DNA of 64,000 nucleotides from the NCBI RefSeq assembly GCF_011604685.1, contig NZ_CP050063.1:8597001-8661000 (forward strand), given 5' to 3'. Position numbers and translations under genes: made by a program. The notes under the pieces were generated by a model that searched no databases, had not been told where the DNA came from, and saw nothing but the letters and a program-made list of their open reading frames with translations. The stretch comes from Spirosoma aureum. Its GTDB lineage: Bacteria; Bacteroidota; Bacteroidia; Cytophagales; Spirosomataceae. This document shows, piece after piece, positions 53,808 through 63,178 of this stretch (within the stretch, counting starts at the first letter, position 1; each line of letters begins with the position of its first letter).

Positions 53808-55397
53808 TTAAAGCTTATACCGCAGGGATAGGAACGCTCCGGTACTTAACAGATCAATCTTAAAAAAACCAACTCCCTTCAGAGGAACTTTCATAAATGG
53901 CTCTACCTGCCATGAAAGCCGTCGACTCACGGCCCGTTCATAACCCGCCGACAGATTTAGCTGGCTAAACCCGTAGCCGCCAGAACTGGTACTCCACTGC
54001 GACGGAACATTATAGGTATGGGGAGGATAATTTTCATACGTATAATCCTCTTTTAGCATGATGTATGATGTTACTCCACCGCTTACAAACCAACGACTTG
54101 GCTGCAATCGATTATCCAACCGAGGGCGCAGGGCGATGTCATACCGGACATTAACTGGAATATCAAGGATGTTACATTGGCCACTGATACCGCCTGGTTT
54201 CGCCGGAAATTTTTTCCAGTATTCGGCATCGGCATCATACTGTGACGAGGTCGCCTTGTAAACTTTGGTACTCCGGATCACGCCCGTCTGAACGCTCCAG
54301 CGCGGTGACAGCCGATACTCCAACATGACACCAACATTAGTACCCGGCCGGGAAAAGTTCTGTAAACCAATCGAACTCAGGTCAGGAGCAACCGCCACCC
54401 GAACACTTAGCCCTCGCGATGATACCGGCGTTACTTTAGGCATAGCTAACGGCTCCGATTTTTCTGGTTGAGTAATTTCCCGGCTTGCCAGTCCTGGCAG
54501 CTTTATCAATTGCCACGGCCGAATTGACAATTCGGTTAATGATGGCAATGTAACTGGCGCATTCTCAGTGGTTTCAGCTACCGTTGCAACTGGCGTGTTT
54601 AACGTACTATTCGAACCATCAACTGGTACTACTTCGCCACCGTTCTTTGCCCTTTGCTTACGTAAAGAACCGGTAGAATTTACGACATAGGCAGACGTTG
54701 ACGCAGGAAAAAAATCGCGTTTAGCTAAAGCGACCGGTTTGTTGCCCGATCGCGTTGACACGTCTTTCCCTTGCTTCCGAAGTACCCCGGAGCGACGATT
54801 ATTCCGGGCGACCAAACGGGCTGAACGTGTCGCTACAACTGCTGCTACTGGATTTGAATTCTCAGTATCCGTTTTGTCTCTATACGACGCCACCGGGCCT
54901 TTTGTTGCATCAGCGCCAGTATTTATACTTAACGCTGATGCTGGCTTGTCGGCCCGTACAGCGGGGCTGGTCCGTTCAGAAGCTGCCTTTTCTGCTGCCA
55001 CTGTCGGTGTTGAACCGGCGACTGTAGAAAACGTTTCTGCTCCTTCCGGCTTTGTTGTCACAGACTCGTCATCGGCTGATCGGGCGGCTTCAGCCCGCGT
55101 GGTTTGTTTCGGATTAAGCGTTGGAGCAGTATTGCGTTTCGCCACCCGTTCCGCGACAGATTTTGTACCAACAGAAGGCTCTTTCTGGTAAACAAACCAC
55201 ACTCCGCCTATCAACAATAACAGCAGAAGAGGCACCCCCCAGGGTAACCATTTCTTCCATAAAGCAGCCCGGTCACGGTCATCCAGTTTATCCTTCATGG
55301 CCTCCCAAGCCGCCGGATCATATGGGGTATCGGACTCTTCAGTCGATTTTCTGAAGAGTCCGTCCAATTGGTCATCGGTTAGCTCTTGCATACTCAT
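53808..55397 (-). CDS. Membrane-anchored protein with outer-membrane beta-barrel domain (sigma-factor partner)
   Basis: 529 residues (527 from ATG 55391). A cytoplasmic N-terminus (LTDDQLDGLFRKSTEESDTP) precedes one membrane helix (WGVPLLLLLLIGGVWFVYQK), then about 220 low-complexity Ser/Thr/Lys/Arg-rich residues. The C-terminal 200 residues look like a porin-like barrel (VGVMLEYRLSPRWSVQTGVI to LSTGAFLSLRYKL). This combination commonly follows ECF sigma genes in Bacteroidota and is thought to serve as anti-sigma-like sensor. The start overlaps the sigma gene end by 26 bases. Confidence 0.78.
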   Translation of the reverse strand: MSMQELTDDQLDGLFRKSTEESDTPYDPAAWEAMKDKLDDRDRAALWKKWLPWGVPLLLLLLIGGVWFVYQKEPSVGTKSVAERVAKRNTAPTLNPKQTTRAEAARSADDESVTTKPEGAETFSTVAGSTPTVAAEKAASERTSPAVRADKPASALSINTGADATKGPVASYRDKTDTENSNPVAAVVATRSARLVARNNRRSGVLRKQGKDVSTRSGNKPVALAKRDFFPASTSAYVVNSTGSLRKQRAKNGGEVVPVDGSNSTLNTPVATVAETTENAPVTLPSLTELSIRPWQLIKLPGLASREITQPEKSEPLAMPKVTPVSSRGLSVRVAVAPDLSSIGLQNFSRPGTNVGVMLEYRLSPRWSVQTGVIRSTKVYKATSSQYDADAEYWKKFPAKPGGISGQCNILDIPVNVRYDIALRPRLDNRLQPSRWFVSGGVTSYIMLKEDYTYENYPPHTYNVPSQWSTSSGGYGFSQLNLSAGYERAVSRRLSWQVEPFMKVPLKGVGFFKIDLLSTGAFLSLRYKL

Positions 55398-55950
55398 CGT
55401 AATTAAAGTGCTTCAATAATTGGCGTAGATTCTCCCGTGCTCGTGCCAGATTTGACTTCGAAGCGCCGACTGAGATACCAAGCTGAGCCGCAATTTCGTC
55501 ATGCGTAAATCCGTCGATCACGTATAAATTAAATACTAATCGGTAAGCGGGCGACAACCGCTGAATCAGGCTCATCAATTCTTCATGAGCCAGCTGACTA
55601 TATGCATCCGACGAGTCCGTCACGGCAATTTGATCGGCCTGATCAACGTCTTCATGGTAAAAATGTCGCACTTCCTGCCGGTAGTGATCTACCGCAGTAT
55701 TGATCAATATGCGTCGTAACCAGCCCTTAAATGGCTGAGTCGGTTCATACTGATCCAATCGAGTAAATACTTTCAAAAAACCATCGTTCAATACCTCCAA
55801 CGCTCCCTCACGAGTGGGTGCATACCTTAGGCAAACACTCATAGCATAGCCATAGAATTGCCGGTAAAGCAATTCCTGACTGCGCCGGTGGTTGCGGAGG
55901 CAACCAGCCAGCAGTTCAGGCAGTGCAGGTATGTTCGACGCGTTGGACAA
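55372..55950 (-). CDS. ECF-family RNA polymerase sigma factor
   Basis: 192 residues. Region 2 (LLYRQFYGYAMSVCLRYAPT to FKGWLRRILINTAVDHYRQE) and region 4 (LSPAYRLVFNLYVIDGFTHD, EIAAQLGISVGASKSNLARA) are complete, as in ECF factors lacking regions 1 and 3. It directs RNA polymerase to a regulon that probably includes its own operon. The overlapping barrel protein downstream is the likely regulator. Confidence 0.93.
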   Translation of the reverse strand: MSNASNIPALPELLAGCLRNHRRSQELLYRQFYGYAMSVCLRYAPTREGALEVLNDGFLKVFTRLDQYEPTQPFKGWLRRILINTAVDHYRQEVRHFYHEDVDQADQIAVTDSSDAYSQLAHEELMSLIQRLSPAYRLVFNLYVIDGFTHDEIAAQLGISVGASKSNLARARENLRQLLKHFNYDEYARANR

Positions 55951-56042
55951 AGTATAAGCTTACATTTTTGGGTTTACGCCGGACCGCCGAAGCGGTTTTG
56001 GATTTACGAGGTACTAATCGAGAACCCAAACCAAGGCAACAA

Positions 56043-56891
56043 TCAACTATTCGGCGCTACAGGTGATGTTGCATTGACCACTGGCCAAACGCCAGGCTTT
56101 GGCACACTTACTCCTTTTGTACTACCTCGCTGACCCTGGTCGGCACCAAAATAATAGAGGGGCCATCCTTTATAGGTCAGTTGTGTTTTTCCATACGATG
56201 TTATAGTCGTAAAATCATTCTTTGTAAGTGCCGAAGGAATTTCGCCAATCGTAGCCGATGTTTCAAATATTGGCCAGGTAGGATTATTGCTCAAATCGGC
56301 CTTGGTATATTTGTTTACGTTCTTTTTATCACTGGCAAATGCATAGAGCGTACGACCAAGGCTGTCGGTCAAAAACAGCGAATTACCCGTACCTTCTTTT
56401 GTATCAAATGTATAGCTTTTGCCATCATTTCCGACCAGTTGCCGCGAGGCAAGCATGACAGTATAATTAGTTTTGGCTACCATCCAGACATTTCCAACAT
56501 TCTCACCGGCAACATCGCCGGCTTTGGCATCATTTTTAAAATAATAAAGTGGCCAGCCTTTGAAGGTTGTTTGTTTGGCTCCATCGGCACGGGTAATCGT
56601 TGCAAAGTCAGTAGCTTTCAGTCCACTGGCCAACGTAGGCGTTTCTTTATAATACACGGGCCAGTTATCCTTACAGGCTCCCGAGCAATTAGCGTCACCG
56701 GCAGCATCTGCTGCAAAGAAATAGAGCGTTTTGCCCCCTTCACCGGTTAGTACCTTGCCGAGTGTGGTTGTTCCCAATCCCAAATCAGGCTCGGTTGCAG
56801 GAGTGTTGTCGTCTTTGCTACAACCAAACAAGGCAACTACCACTAAAGCCGTTAGGGCCAACAGGCGACTACTGTAAACGGATGATTTCAT
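56043..56891 (-). CDS. Lipoprotein with COG4315-type secreted repeats
   Basis: From ATG 56891 (MKSSVYSSRLLALTALVVVA) it has 282 residues; the lipobox is ALFGCSKD. Two or more repeats share a pattern GKTLYFFAADAAGDANCSGA-CKDNWPVYY and SLGRTLYAFASDKKNVNKYT-x-PTWPIFE, followed by LTYKGWPLYYFGADQ. This matches the COG4315 secreted repeats of unknown function, sometimes linked to electron transfer or metal stress. Its own N-terminus lies beyond the sigma/barrel pair on the same strand, with a gap of 92 bases. Confidence 0.85.
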   Translation of the reverse strand: MKSSVYSSRLLALTALVVVALFGCSKDDNTPATEPDLGLGTTTLGKVLTGEGGKTLYFFAADAAGDANCSGACKDNWPVYYKETPTLASGLKATDFATITRADGAKQTTFKGWPLYYFKNDAKAGDVAGENVGNVWMVAKTNYTVMLASRQLVGNDGKSYTFDTKEGTGNSLFLTDSLGRTLYAFASDKKNVNKYTKADLSNNPTWPIFETSATIGEIPSALTKNDFTTITSYGKTQLTYKGWPLYYFGADQGQRGSTKGVSVPKPGVWPVVNATSPVAPNS

Positions 56892-57053
56892 TGTATCAAC
56901 TGTGTTATAAGATGAGAAATAGAACAGTTGAACCGGTTCAGTCGTCAATACGGAATGGTTCAAAAAAGGGTTGCGTTGGGTTTGAAAAATAAATGCAAAG
57001 ACTTCATTTTCTGGCCAAATTCACGTAAAATTGACCGTAAATAACAACCCACT

Positions 57054-57293
57054 ATGACTGATCACGAGCGCATTGATGAATTGGAACGTAAGGTTGCTCT
57101 TCTGCAGGCCAAACAGGATGAGCAGACAACCCGCCTGAATCAAGTAGTGTCGCGGCTGACCTTTCTGGAAGCCCGGCAGTATCGGCTCATGAAGGAATTG
57201 GGAATCGAACCAACAGCACTTGAAAGCCCTACCGTTGCCCAAACGGACGCCCAGGAAATCCTGCGGACTATTCCTGTTCACCGTTTGAATTAA
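57054..57293 (+). CDS. Small coiled-coil protein, SlyX-like
   Basis: 79 residues. Residues 4-45 form a heptad-rich helix (ERIDELERKVALLQAKQDEQ, TTRLNQVVSRLTFLEARQYR) as in SlyX-type proteins. The tail is polar. SlyX function is unknown. It precedes gldG by 66 bases on the same strand and may share its transcript. Confidence 0.7.
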   Translation: MTDHERIDELERKVALLQAKQDEQTTRLNQVVSRLTFLEARQYRLMKELGIEPTALESPTVAQTDAQEILRTIPVHRLN

Positions 57294-57359
57294 ATCCAGT
57301 AAGACCGGGCATTTCTCACCAAAAGACTTTATAAGCCCGGTTGCTCGTTATAGTCCAGT

Positions 57360-59027
57360 ATGAAATCCGCTTCTTTGCGCACACTTCTTAGTATTGCGGC
57401 CCTCGTTGCCATTAATACCTTATCGGCATTTGTCTTTTTCCGGCTTGATCTGACGCAGGAAAAACGATACACCTTATCTGATGCGACCCAAACCCTGCTG
57501 GCCAATCTGCCCGACGACGTTCATGTAGACGTTTACCTGACCGGCGATCTTCCCCCAGCCTTCAAACGGCTCGAAAATGCGGTTCGCGAAACGCTCGACG
57601 AATTTCAGGCTGAAGCCGCAAAAAAGATCACTTATCGATTCATCGACCCAGACGATCTTACCAGCGTCGAAGAAAAGAATAAACTGATTGACAAGCTCCA
57701 GCAACGGGGCTTGTTACCAACCAATCTGGTGGCTAATGAAGGGGGCAAGCGTACCGAAAAACTGGTATTTCCGGGCGTCGTTGTCTCCTATAAAGGAAAA
57801 GAGGCCGGAGTACTGTTGCTGAAAGGAAACAAAACGGCCTCTAAAGAAGAGCAGTTGAATCAGTCGTATGAAGGTGTTGAGTTTCAGCTGGCTACCGCGA
57901 TTCGAAAACTAACCCAGACCGAAGGCAACCGGCGAAGCGTTGGGTTACTTTACGGACATACGCAGGTTCCGCCCTCACGTTTCGCTGATTTGCTGGCTTC
58001 TGTGCAGGAAAACTACGACCTGTTTTTCATTGATATGACTAAACCAGGACCCATTGCCAACCTGGATGCGGTGCTGGTTCCGAAACCCGATCGCCCTTTT
58101 TCGGAAGACGAAATCTTTAAACTCGATCAGTTTGTCGTGAAAGGTGGGCGGGCTTTGTTTTTCGTGGATGGACAACGCGTAGACAGCGTAAACAACGAAG
58201 GCACTTATGCTCAGCCGATTAACCTTGGCCTCGATGATCTGTTTTTCCGGTGGGGGGTTCGCATTAACCGCGATGTGGTGAAAGATTTTTACTGTGCTCC
58301 CATTCCGCTCAACGTAGGCAATATTGGCGACAAGCCTAATGTTCAGCTGGTTCCCTGGCGGTTCTATCCGCTGCTCAACAATTTTGGCACGAGCGGAAAC
58401 CCGATCGTACGCAATCTCGATGCTGTGCTCGGTCGATTTATCAGCACACTCGACACCGTGCAATCGGCAGGCATCCAAAAAACTCCACTTCTGCTTACAT
58501 CCCAGTACACTAAAATTCTGAAAGCACCTGCCCTAATCTCATACAACGAAGCTCGGCAACAGCCCGATCCAAAGACCTATAACGACGGTGTTCAGATCAT
58601 TGGCTGTCTGCTCGAAGGAAAATTCCAATCGTTGTTTACAAACCGGATTCTACCGGGCGATGCGCGTTCCAATGGTTTCCAGGCGGTCGGTGTACCCTCT
58701 CGGGTGCTGGTCTGCTCCGATGGCGACATGATTGTCAACGATGTTGATTTTAAGCGAAATGCGCCTTATCCGCTGGGTTTCGACAGGTTCACCCGCAACA
58801 CGTTTGCCAATAAAGATTTTGCCCTTAACGCGATTGATTACCTGGTTGATCCGAATGGTGTTATTGCCGCCCGTGCACACACCGTCATGCTCCGTCCGTT
58901 AGACAAAATTCGCGTTAATGCCAACCGCACTGGCTGGCAGGTCCTTAATTTACTCGGTCCATTGGCATTAGTTGGATTGGTTGGCGCAGTCTGGCAAGTA
59001 GCGCGGAAGAGAAAGTATGGACGTTGA
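57360..59027 (+). CDS. gldG: Gliding motility ABC transporter subunit GldG
   Basis: 555 residues with an N-terminal membrane helix (SLRTLLSIAALVAINTLSAF), a long periplasmic domain of the GldG/ABC_transp_aux fold (LTQEKRYTLSDATQTLLANL, RYTLSDA being the usual start) and a C-terminal helix (VLNLLGPLALVGLVGAVWQV). GldG works with GldA (ATPase) and GldF (permease) and is needed for gliding in Flavobacterium. GldF is normally encoded just upstream; here only a small coiled-coil gene precedes. Motility of this organism is not implied by gldG alone. Confidence 0.87.
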   Translation: MKSASLRTLLSIAALVAINTLSAFVFFRLDLTQEKRYTLSDATQTLLANLPDDVHVDVYLTGDLPPAFKRLENAVRETLDEFQAEAAKKITYRFIDPDDLTSVEEKNKLIDKLQQRGLLPTNLVANEGGKRTEKLVFPGVVVSYKGKEAGVLLLKGNKTASKEEQLNQSYEGVEFQLATAIRKLTQTEGNRRSVGLLYGHTQVPPSRFADLLASVQENYDLFFIDMTKPGPIANLDAVLVPKPDRPFSEDEIFKLDQFVVKGGRALFFVDGQRVDSVNNEGTYAQPINLGLDDLFFRWGVRINRDVVKDFYCAPIPLNVGNIGDKPNVQLVPWRFYPLLNNFGTSGNPIVRNLDAVLGRFISTLDTVQSAGIQKTPLLLTSQYTKILKAPALISYNEARQQPDPKTYNDGVQIIGCLLEGKFQSLFTNRILPGDARSNGFQAVGVPSRVLVCSDGDMIVNDVDFKRNAPYPLGFDRFTRNTFANKDFALNAIDYLVDPNGVIAARAHTVMLRPLDKIRVNANRTGWQVLNLLGPLALVGLVGAVWQVARKRKYGR

Positions 59028-59409
59028 CCGAAGCCGGGGAATCAACCGTTTTGGCATTAGTACCCGCAATTTCACCTGATAATCAACCTAGGCAGATGAA
59101 AACTCAAGATCAATCAACAACGGATCAAACACCTCATCAGCGAACCGTATCGATTATAGAACGGCTCATTGCTGATAAGCGGCAGGCGTAAAAGGACATC
59201 TCATACCGACCCAACAATTCAGGCAGCTGTTGCTGAATTAAAGCGTAGACGTGACGAACGTGGAGCAGCAGCCAGCTAACTATGATTTTCAGTTTGTTGG
59301 TGATTAGCGAAATACCATGCGAATCCGCATCTGAGGGAAATCAGTCTCGCTTTTATTGATCTGGTGGCAGATTACAATGCCGGAAAGTAGGCTTTTTCTT
59401 ACATAAGGC
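59028..59409. other. 382-bp gap with gene remnants
   Basis: Besides the frameshifted frame at 59096-59279, a third stretch ending at 59390 reads LAKYHANPHLREISLAFIDL-VADYNAGK before a TAG, with no start codon. The segments follow one another on the plus strand in different frames, as in a decayed gene. No promoter or terminator is clear. Confidence 0.4.
59096..59279 (+). pseudogene. Short decayed gene with frameshift
   Basis: ATG 59096 starts MKTQDQSTTDQTPHQRTVSI-IERLIADKRQA, which stops at 59189-59191. In the next frame, coding-like sequence resumes at 59193: RTSHTDPTIQAAVAELKRRR-DERGAAAS, with a stop at 59277. Joined, they give about 60 residues of a small charged protein. One indel near 59190 would explain it. 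Family unknown; a small antitoxin-like protein is a guess. Confidence 0.4.
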
Positions 59410-61089
59410 CTATTCTACAGCGAATCTTACAAGCCATTGTGCTACTGTTGCACCGCTTAGATTAAAGACCAGATTCGGGAATAAGCCCAAAATTAACGCC
59501 ATCAGGCCCAGTGGAATAAGCAGAAGTTTTTCGCGTGCAGTCAGGTCGGTCAACACAGTTGACGTACCTTGCTGGCTCTCAAAGGGACGCACCCAGGTCT
59601 GACCAAAGTACATACGCTGGAGTGTCCAGAGAAAATACGCAGCGGCCAGTAAAATACCAGTAGTCGCAACAGCGGTAAGCCAGCCAGGTAACCACTCAGA
59701 CTGGAAGCTGCCCATCAGCGTAAACAGCTCACCAACAAACCCCGAAAATCCCGGCAAACCCAGCGATCCGAAAAAAGCCACAGCCGTCAGGGTCGTGTAC
59801 TGCGGCATCGGCTGCATCAGCCCCCGGTACGAATCGATCCGGCGATCGTGGGTGCGGTCATATAGAACGCCTGCGATCAGGAAGAGCATAGCCGATAAAA
59901 TTCCGTGGCTTACCATCTGGTAAATAGCGCCGTTAATGCCTTCCGCCGTTAACGAGGCCACACCCAGCAAGACAAATCCCATGTGCGACACCGATGAATA
60001 AGCAATCAGCTTCTTGACATCGGTCTGTGCCAGCGCATTTAATCCACCATAGACAATTGATAGGGTGCCCAACATGGCAAGTGTCTGCGCATATTCGGCC
60101 GCCCCATCGGGAAAGAAGTTCCAGGCAATACGCAGGAAACCATAACCGCCTATTTTAAGCAAAACCCCCGCCAGTACAACCGATACGGGCGTGGGAGCTT
60201 CTACGTGGGCATCCGGTAACCACGTATGTAGCGGAACGATAGGCAATTTGATCGCAAAACCGATAAATACCGCCCAAAATGCCAGCATTCGGCCCGGAAT
60301 TCCCATCACGATTGGTTCAGAAGCCGGATTTAGAAAAGCGTCTGGTAGATAATTGCCTCCATCGGCCAGAAAACGCATATCGAACGTATGGACGATCTGG
60401 CCCGGATTCAATTGTCCATTCTGGAGATAGGTCTGAATCATCCGGATGGTATCATCGGTCACGGTCAATGAATCAGGAATCAGCCCGGCGGCAACTGCCG
60501 TACTGACAGGGTCCATAACCGACAGATATAGGCCGATCATGACCAGTAAGATCAACAATGACCCGAGCAGTGTATAGAGGAAAAACTTGATGGATGCATA
60601 CTCCCGGCGCGGTCCGCCCCACAGGCCAATGAGAAAATACATCGGCAGGAGCATAAATTCGAAAAACAGGAAAAACAGGAAGAAATCAAGCGCCACAAAA
60701 CAGCCCATGATGGTGCCGGTCAGTAACAGATAGAGCGAATAATAGGCTCTCAGGCGGTTCGTCATGTTCCAGGATGACACCACACCAATAACCATAACCA
60801 CTGCCGACAGAATAACCAATGGCAGGCTAAAGCCGTCGACACCAACCAAATAGTCGATGGATGCAATACCTAAGTTGCCAAGCGGCAAGGTAATCCAGTC
60901 CGCTTTTTCCAGTAATTGATAGCCCCCTATCGTTGTGTCGAAAAGCGAATAAGCAACGCCCGCCAGCACCAGATTAGCCAGTGTAACGATCAGGGCAATT
61001 AACCGAAATTGCGTTCGTTGACTCGCGGGCAGCAATGCAACCAGTAAAGACCCAACCAACGGCAGAAAAATAAGTAACGAAAGAACCAT
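59410..61089 (-). CDS. nuoM: NADH-quinone oxidoreductase subunit M
   Basis: 559 residues with about 14 membrane helices. The proton channel residues appear in LLPMYFLIGLWGG with a helix-5 glutamate in FFEFMLLPM, in KLPIVPLHTWLPDAHVEAPT and in KKLIAYSSVSHMGFVLLG, which are NuoM landmarks. It is one of the antiporter-like subunits of complex I. It follows nuoL on the minus strand. NuoN is normally next but is not here. Confidence 0.93.
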   Translation of the reverse strand: MVLSLLIFLPLVGSLLVALLPASQRTQFRLIALIVTLANLVLAGVAYSLFDTTIGGYQLLEKADWITLPLGNLGIASIDYLVGVDGFSLPLVILSAVVMVIGVVSSWNMTNRLRAYYSLYLLLTGTIMGCFVALDFFLFFLFFEFMLLPMYFLIGLWGGPRREYASIKFFLYTLLGSLLILLVMIGLYLSVMDPVSTAVAAGLIPDSLTVTDDTIRMIQTYLQNGQLNPGQIVHTFDMRFLADGGNYLPDAFLNPASEPIVMGIPGRMLAFWAVFIGFAIKLPIVPLHTWLPDAHVEAPTPVSVVLAGVLLKIGGYGFLRIAWNFFPDGAAEYAQTLAMLGTLSIVYGGLNALAQTDVKKLIAYSSVSHMGFVLLGVASLTAEGINGAIYQMVSHGILSAMLFLIAGVLYDRTHDRRIDSYRGLMQPMPQYTTLTAVAFFGSLGLPGFSGFVGELFTLMGSFQSEWLPGWLTAVATTGILLAAAYFLWTLQRMYFGQTWVRPFESQQGTSTVLTDLTAREKLLLIPLGLMALILGLFPNLVFNLSGATVAQWLVRFAVE

Positions 61090-61096
61090 ACGTAGC

Positions 61097-61112
61097 GCGG
61101 ATTCGAATCCGC
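61097..61112. repeat. 16-bp palindrome between nuoL and nuoM
   Basis: GCGGATTCGAATCCGC is a perfect palindrome in the 57-base gap, followed by a smaller CGGGCTTCAACCCG hairpin at 61128-61141. Such pairs of hairpins could process the transcript or be small intergenic repeats. Confidence 0.5.
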
Positions 61113-61146
61113 AGTCATTGACCTAAATCGCGGGCTTCAACCCGTG

Positions 61147-63054
61147 TTACAAAATCCACCAAAGCAACACCAGCAGGCCCACTACAGCTGCCGTAATGTA
61201 CGACTGCACACGCCCATTCTGAACGGAGCGGGTTAACCGTCCGGCCTGACCGGCCAACCAGGCAGCACTGTTCACAATGCCGTCGACACCAAAACGATCA
61301 ACGACATGCGTAATCTGCGCCAGAACCACCGTTGTCACACCTGCACCGTTCACGACTCCATCGACCACACGCTGATCGGTACGGTTGAGAAGCAGCGCCA
61401 GTTTGTGTATCGGCCTAATAATGAAGTATTGGTAAACCGTATCTAAAAAACCATACTTAAGCGAAAGACGCACATAGCTTCGGGTATAACTGGGTTCACG
61501 CATCTGAAAGCCAAACCAGCCGCCCGCCAGTACAAGACTAATGGAAACCGGAGCCAGCCACCAGCTGGCCGCTTCTTCTGCTACGGGCACTAACCGGAAA
61601 AACCAGCTCGAATGCCCCGATAACGGATTTAGGGCAAACCAGAACCATACAGACAACACGGCTAAAATTACGACTGGTCCCCGCATGAGCCAGTCTGGTT
61701 CATGAACGTGCGTTATTGGCTCGGACCGGTTCTGGTATTCGCCGAAAAAAATCAGCCGCCACTGACGAGCCATGTATAAAGCGGTCAAACCAGAAGTTCC
61801 TACCAAAAGTACCGGCACCAGATAAGCCAGTTTATTGGTCTGTACATTGGCCCAGCCAAAAGCACCGCCCAGAATAGCCTCTTTCGATAAAAATCCGGCA
61901 AAGAAAGGCAATCCAGCCAGGGCTGCCGCACAAACCGTGTAGGCAATGAATGTTGTTGGAATCGCCTTCCGCAAGCCGCCCATCAGACGCATATCCTGCG
62001 TGTTGACTGCGTGAATCACAGCGCCAGCGCTCAAGAATAAACCGGCTTTAAAAAATGCATGAGTCAGCAAATGGAACATGGCTCCACCAACATTGCCGGT
62101 ACCCATACCAGCCACCATCAGACCCAGTTGTGAGACCGTTGAAAAGGCCAGCACTTTTTTGATGTCGGTTTGAAAAACAGCCGAATAGCCACCCCAAATG
62201 GTTGTTGTGGTGCCAATGACCGCAATGAAAACCAGCGCATCCGGTGACAGCAGTGGATGAATTCGGGCCAGCAGAAAAATACCAGCCGCCACCATCGTAG
62301 CGGCATGCAACAAGGCCGATACGGGTGTTGGCCCTTCCATGGCATCGGGCAACCAGGTCAACAGCGGAAATTGTGCCGATTTTCCAACACAACCCATAAA
62401 CAGGCATAAACCGATAGCTGTTGGCGGAATGGCCTGTATGCCACTGGCCAATAAAGCATTAAATTCAAGTGTATCGAAATAATAGTACGTCAGGAAAATA
62501 CCGAGCAAAAAACCGATGTCGCCCACACGGTTCATCAAAAAAGCCTTTTTAGCTGCTTTCGATGCGGCAGGGCGTTCGGCATAAAAGCCAATCAGCAGGT
62601 AAGACGCCAGACCAACCAGTTCCCAGAAGGCATACATTACCAGCAGATTACCAGCCAGGACGATTCCCAGCATGGCCCCGATAAATAATTGCAGGTAAGC
62701 GAAATAGCGGGATAGCTTCGGTTCATCATGCAGGTAGGAGAGCGAATATACCTGCACCAGTAAAGCCACAAAATGGACTACTACGAGCATAAGCCCACTG
62801 AGCACATCCAGCCGGAAACTAACGCCAAACGATACACCCGACACCGTTGCCCAGTCGGTCTGGATCGTAACCGCTTGTTCGGGCATTGTTGCCGCCAGGA
62901 ACACCGACACTAGCAGGCCAATTCCTGTCGACAGAATTGCCAGCTTACCCGAAACCAGTCGGCTTAGGCCCGTCAACGCCAGAAATCCGGCGAAGGGGAG
63001 CCCCAGTAAGGCAATCATCAGCAGGGAACTTAGTTGGGGAGTGTCGTCAGGCAT
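61147..63054 (-). CDS. nuoL: NADH-quinone oxidoreductase subunit L
   Basis: 635 residues with about 16 membrane helices. Landmarks of NuoL: VMYAFWELVGLASYLLIGFY, FPLLTWLPDAMEGPTPVSAL with the conserved Lys before it (GKSAQFPLL), KKVLAFSTVSQLGLMVAGMG and the C-terminal long amphipathic helix region. It translocates protons or sodium in complex I. Upstream is a divergent dioxygenase gene and no nuoK, so L and M are separate from the other subunits. Confidence 0.93.
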   Translation of the reverse strand: MPDDTPQLSSLLMIALLGLPFAGFLALTGLSRLVSGKLAILSTGIGLLVSVFLAATMPEQAVTIQTDWATVSGVSFGVSFRLDVLSGLMLVVVHFVALLVQVYSLSYLHDEPKLSRYFAYLQLFIGAMLGIVLAGNLLVMYAFWELVGLASYLLIGFYAERPAASKAAKKAFLMNRVGDIGFLLGIFLTYYYFDTLEFNALLASGIQAIPPTAIGLCLFMGCVGKSAQFPLLTWLPDAMEGPTPVSALLHAATMVAAGIFLLARIHPLLSPDALVFIAVIGTTTTIWGGYSAVFQTDIKKVLAFSTVSQLGLMVAGMGTGNVGGAMFHLLTHAFFKAGLFLSAGAVIHAVNTQDMRLMGGLRKAIPTTFIAYTVCAAALAGLPFFAGFLSKEAILGGAFGWANVQTNKLAYLVPVLLVGTSGLTALYMARQWRLIFFGEYQNRSEPITHVHEPDWLMRGPVVILAVLSVWFWFALNPLSGHSSWFFRLVPVAEEAASWWLAPVSISLVLAGGWFGFQMREPSYTRSYVRLSLKYGFLDTVYQYFIIRPIHKLALLLNRTDQRVVDGVVNGAGVTTVVLAQITHVVDRFGVDGIVNSAAWLAGQAGRLTRSVQNGRVQSYITAAVVGLLVLLWWIL

Positions 63055-63178
63055 TCGTTATTGGTCAGAATTGGCCGCAAATATCCCCATTATCCCGTGG
63101 GGAAGCAAATTACTATCCATGTAAACCATATTAGCTTTTTAGGCATATTTGTAAAAAAAAACCCATCCCTACCTTATT

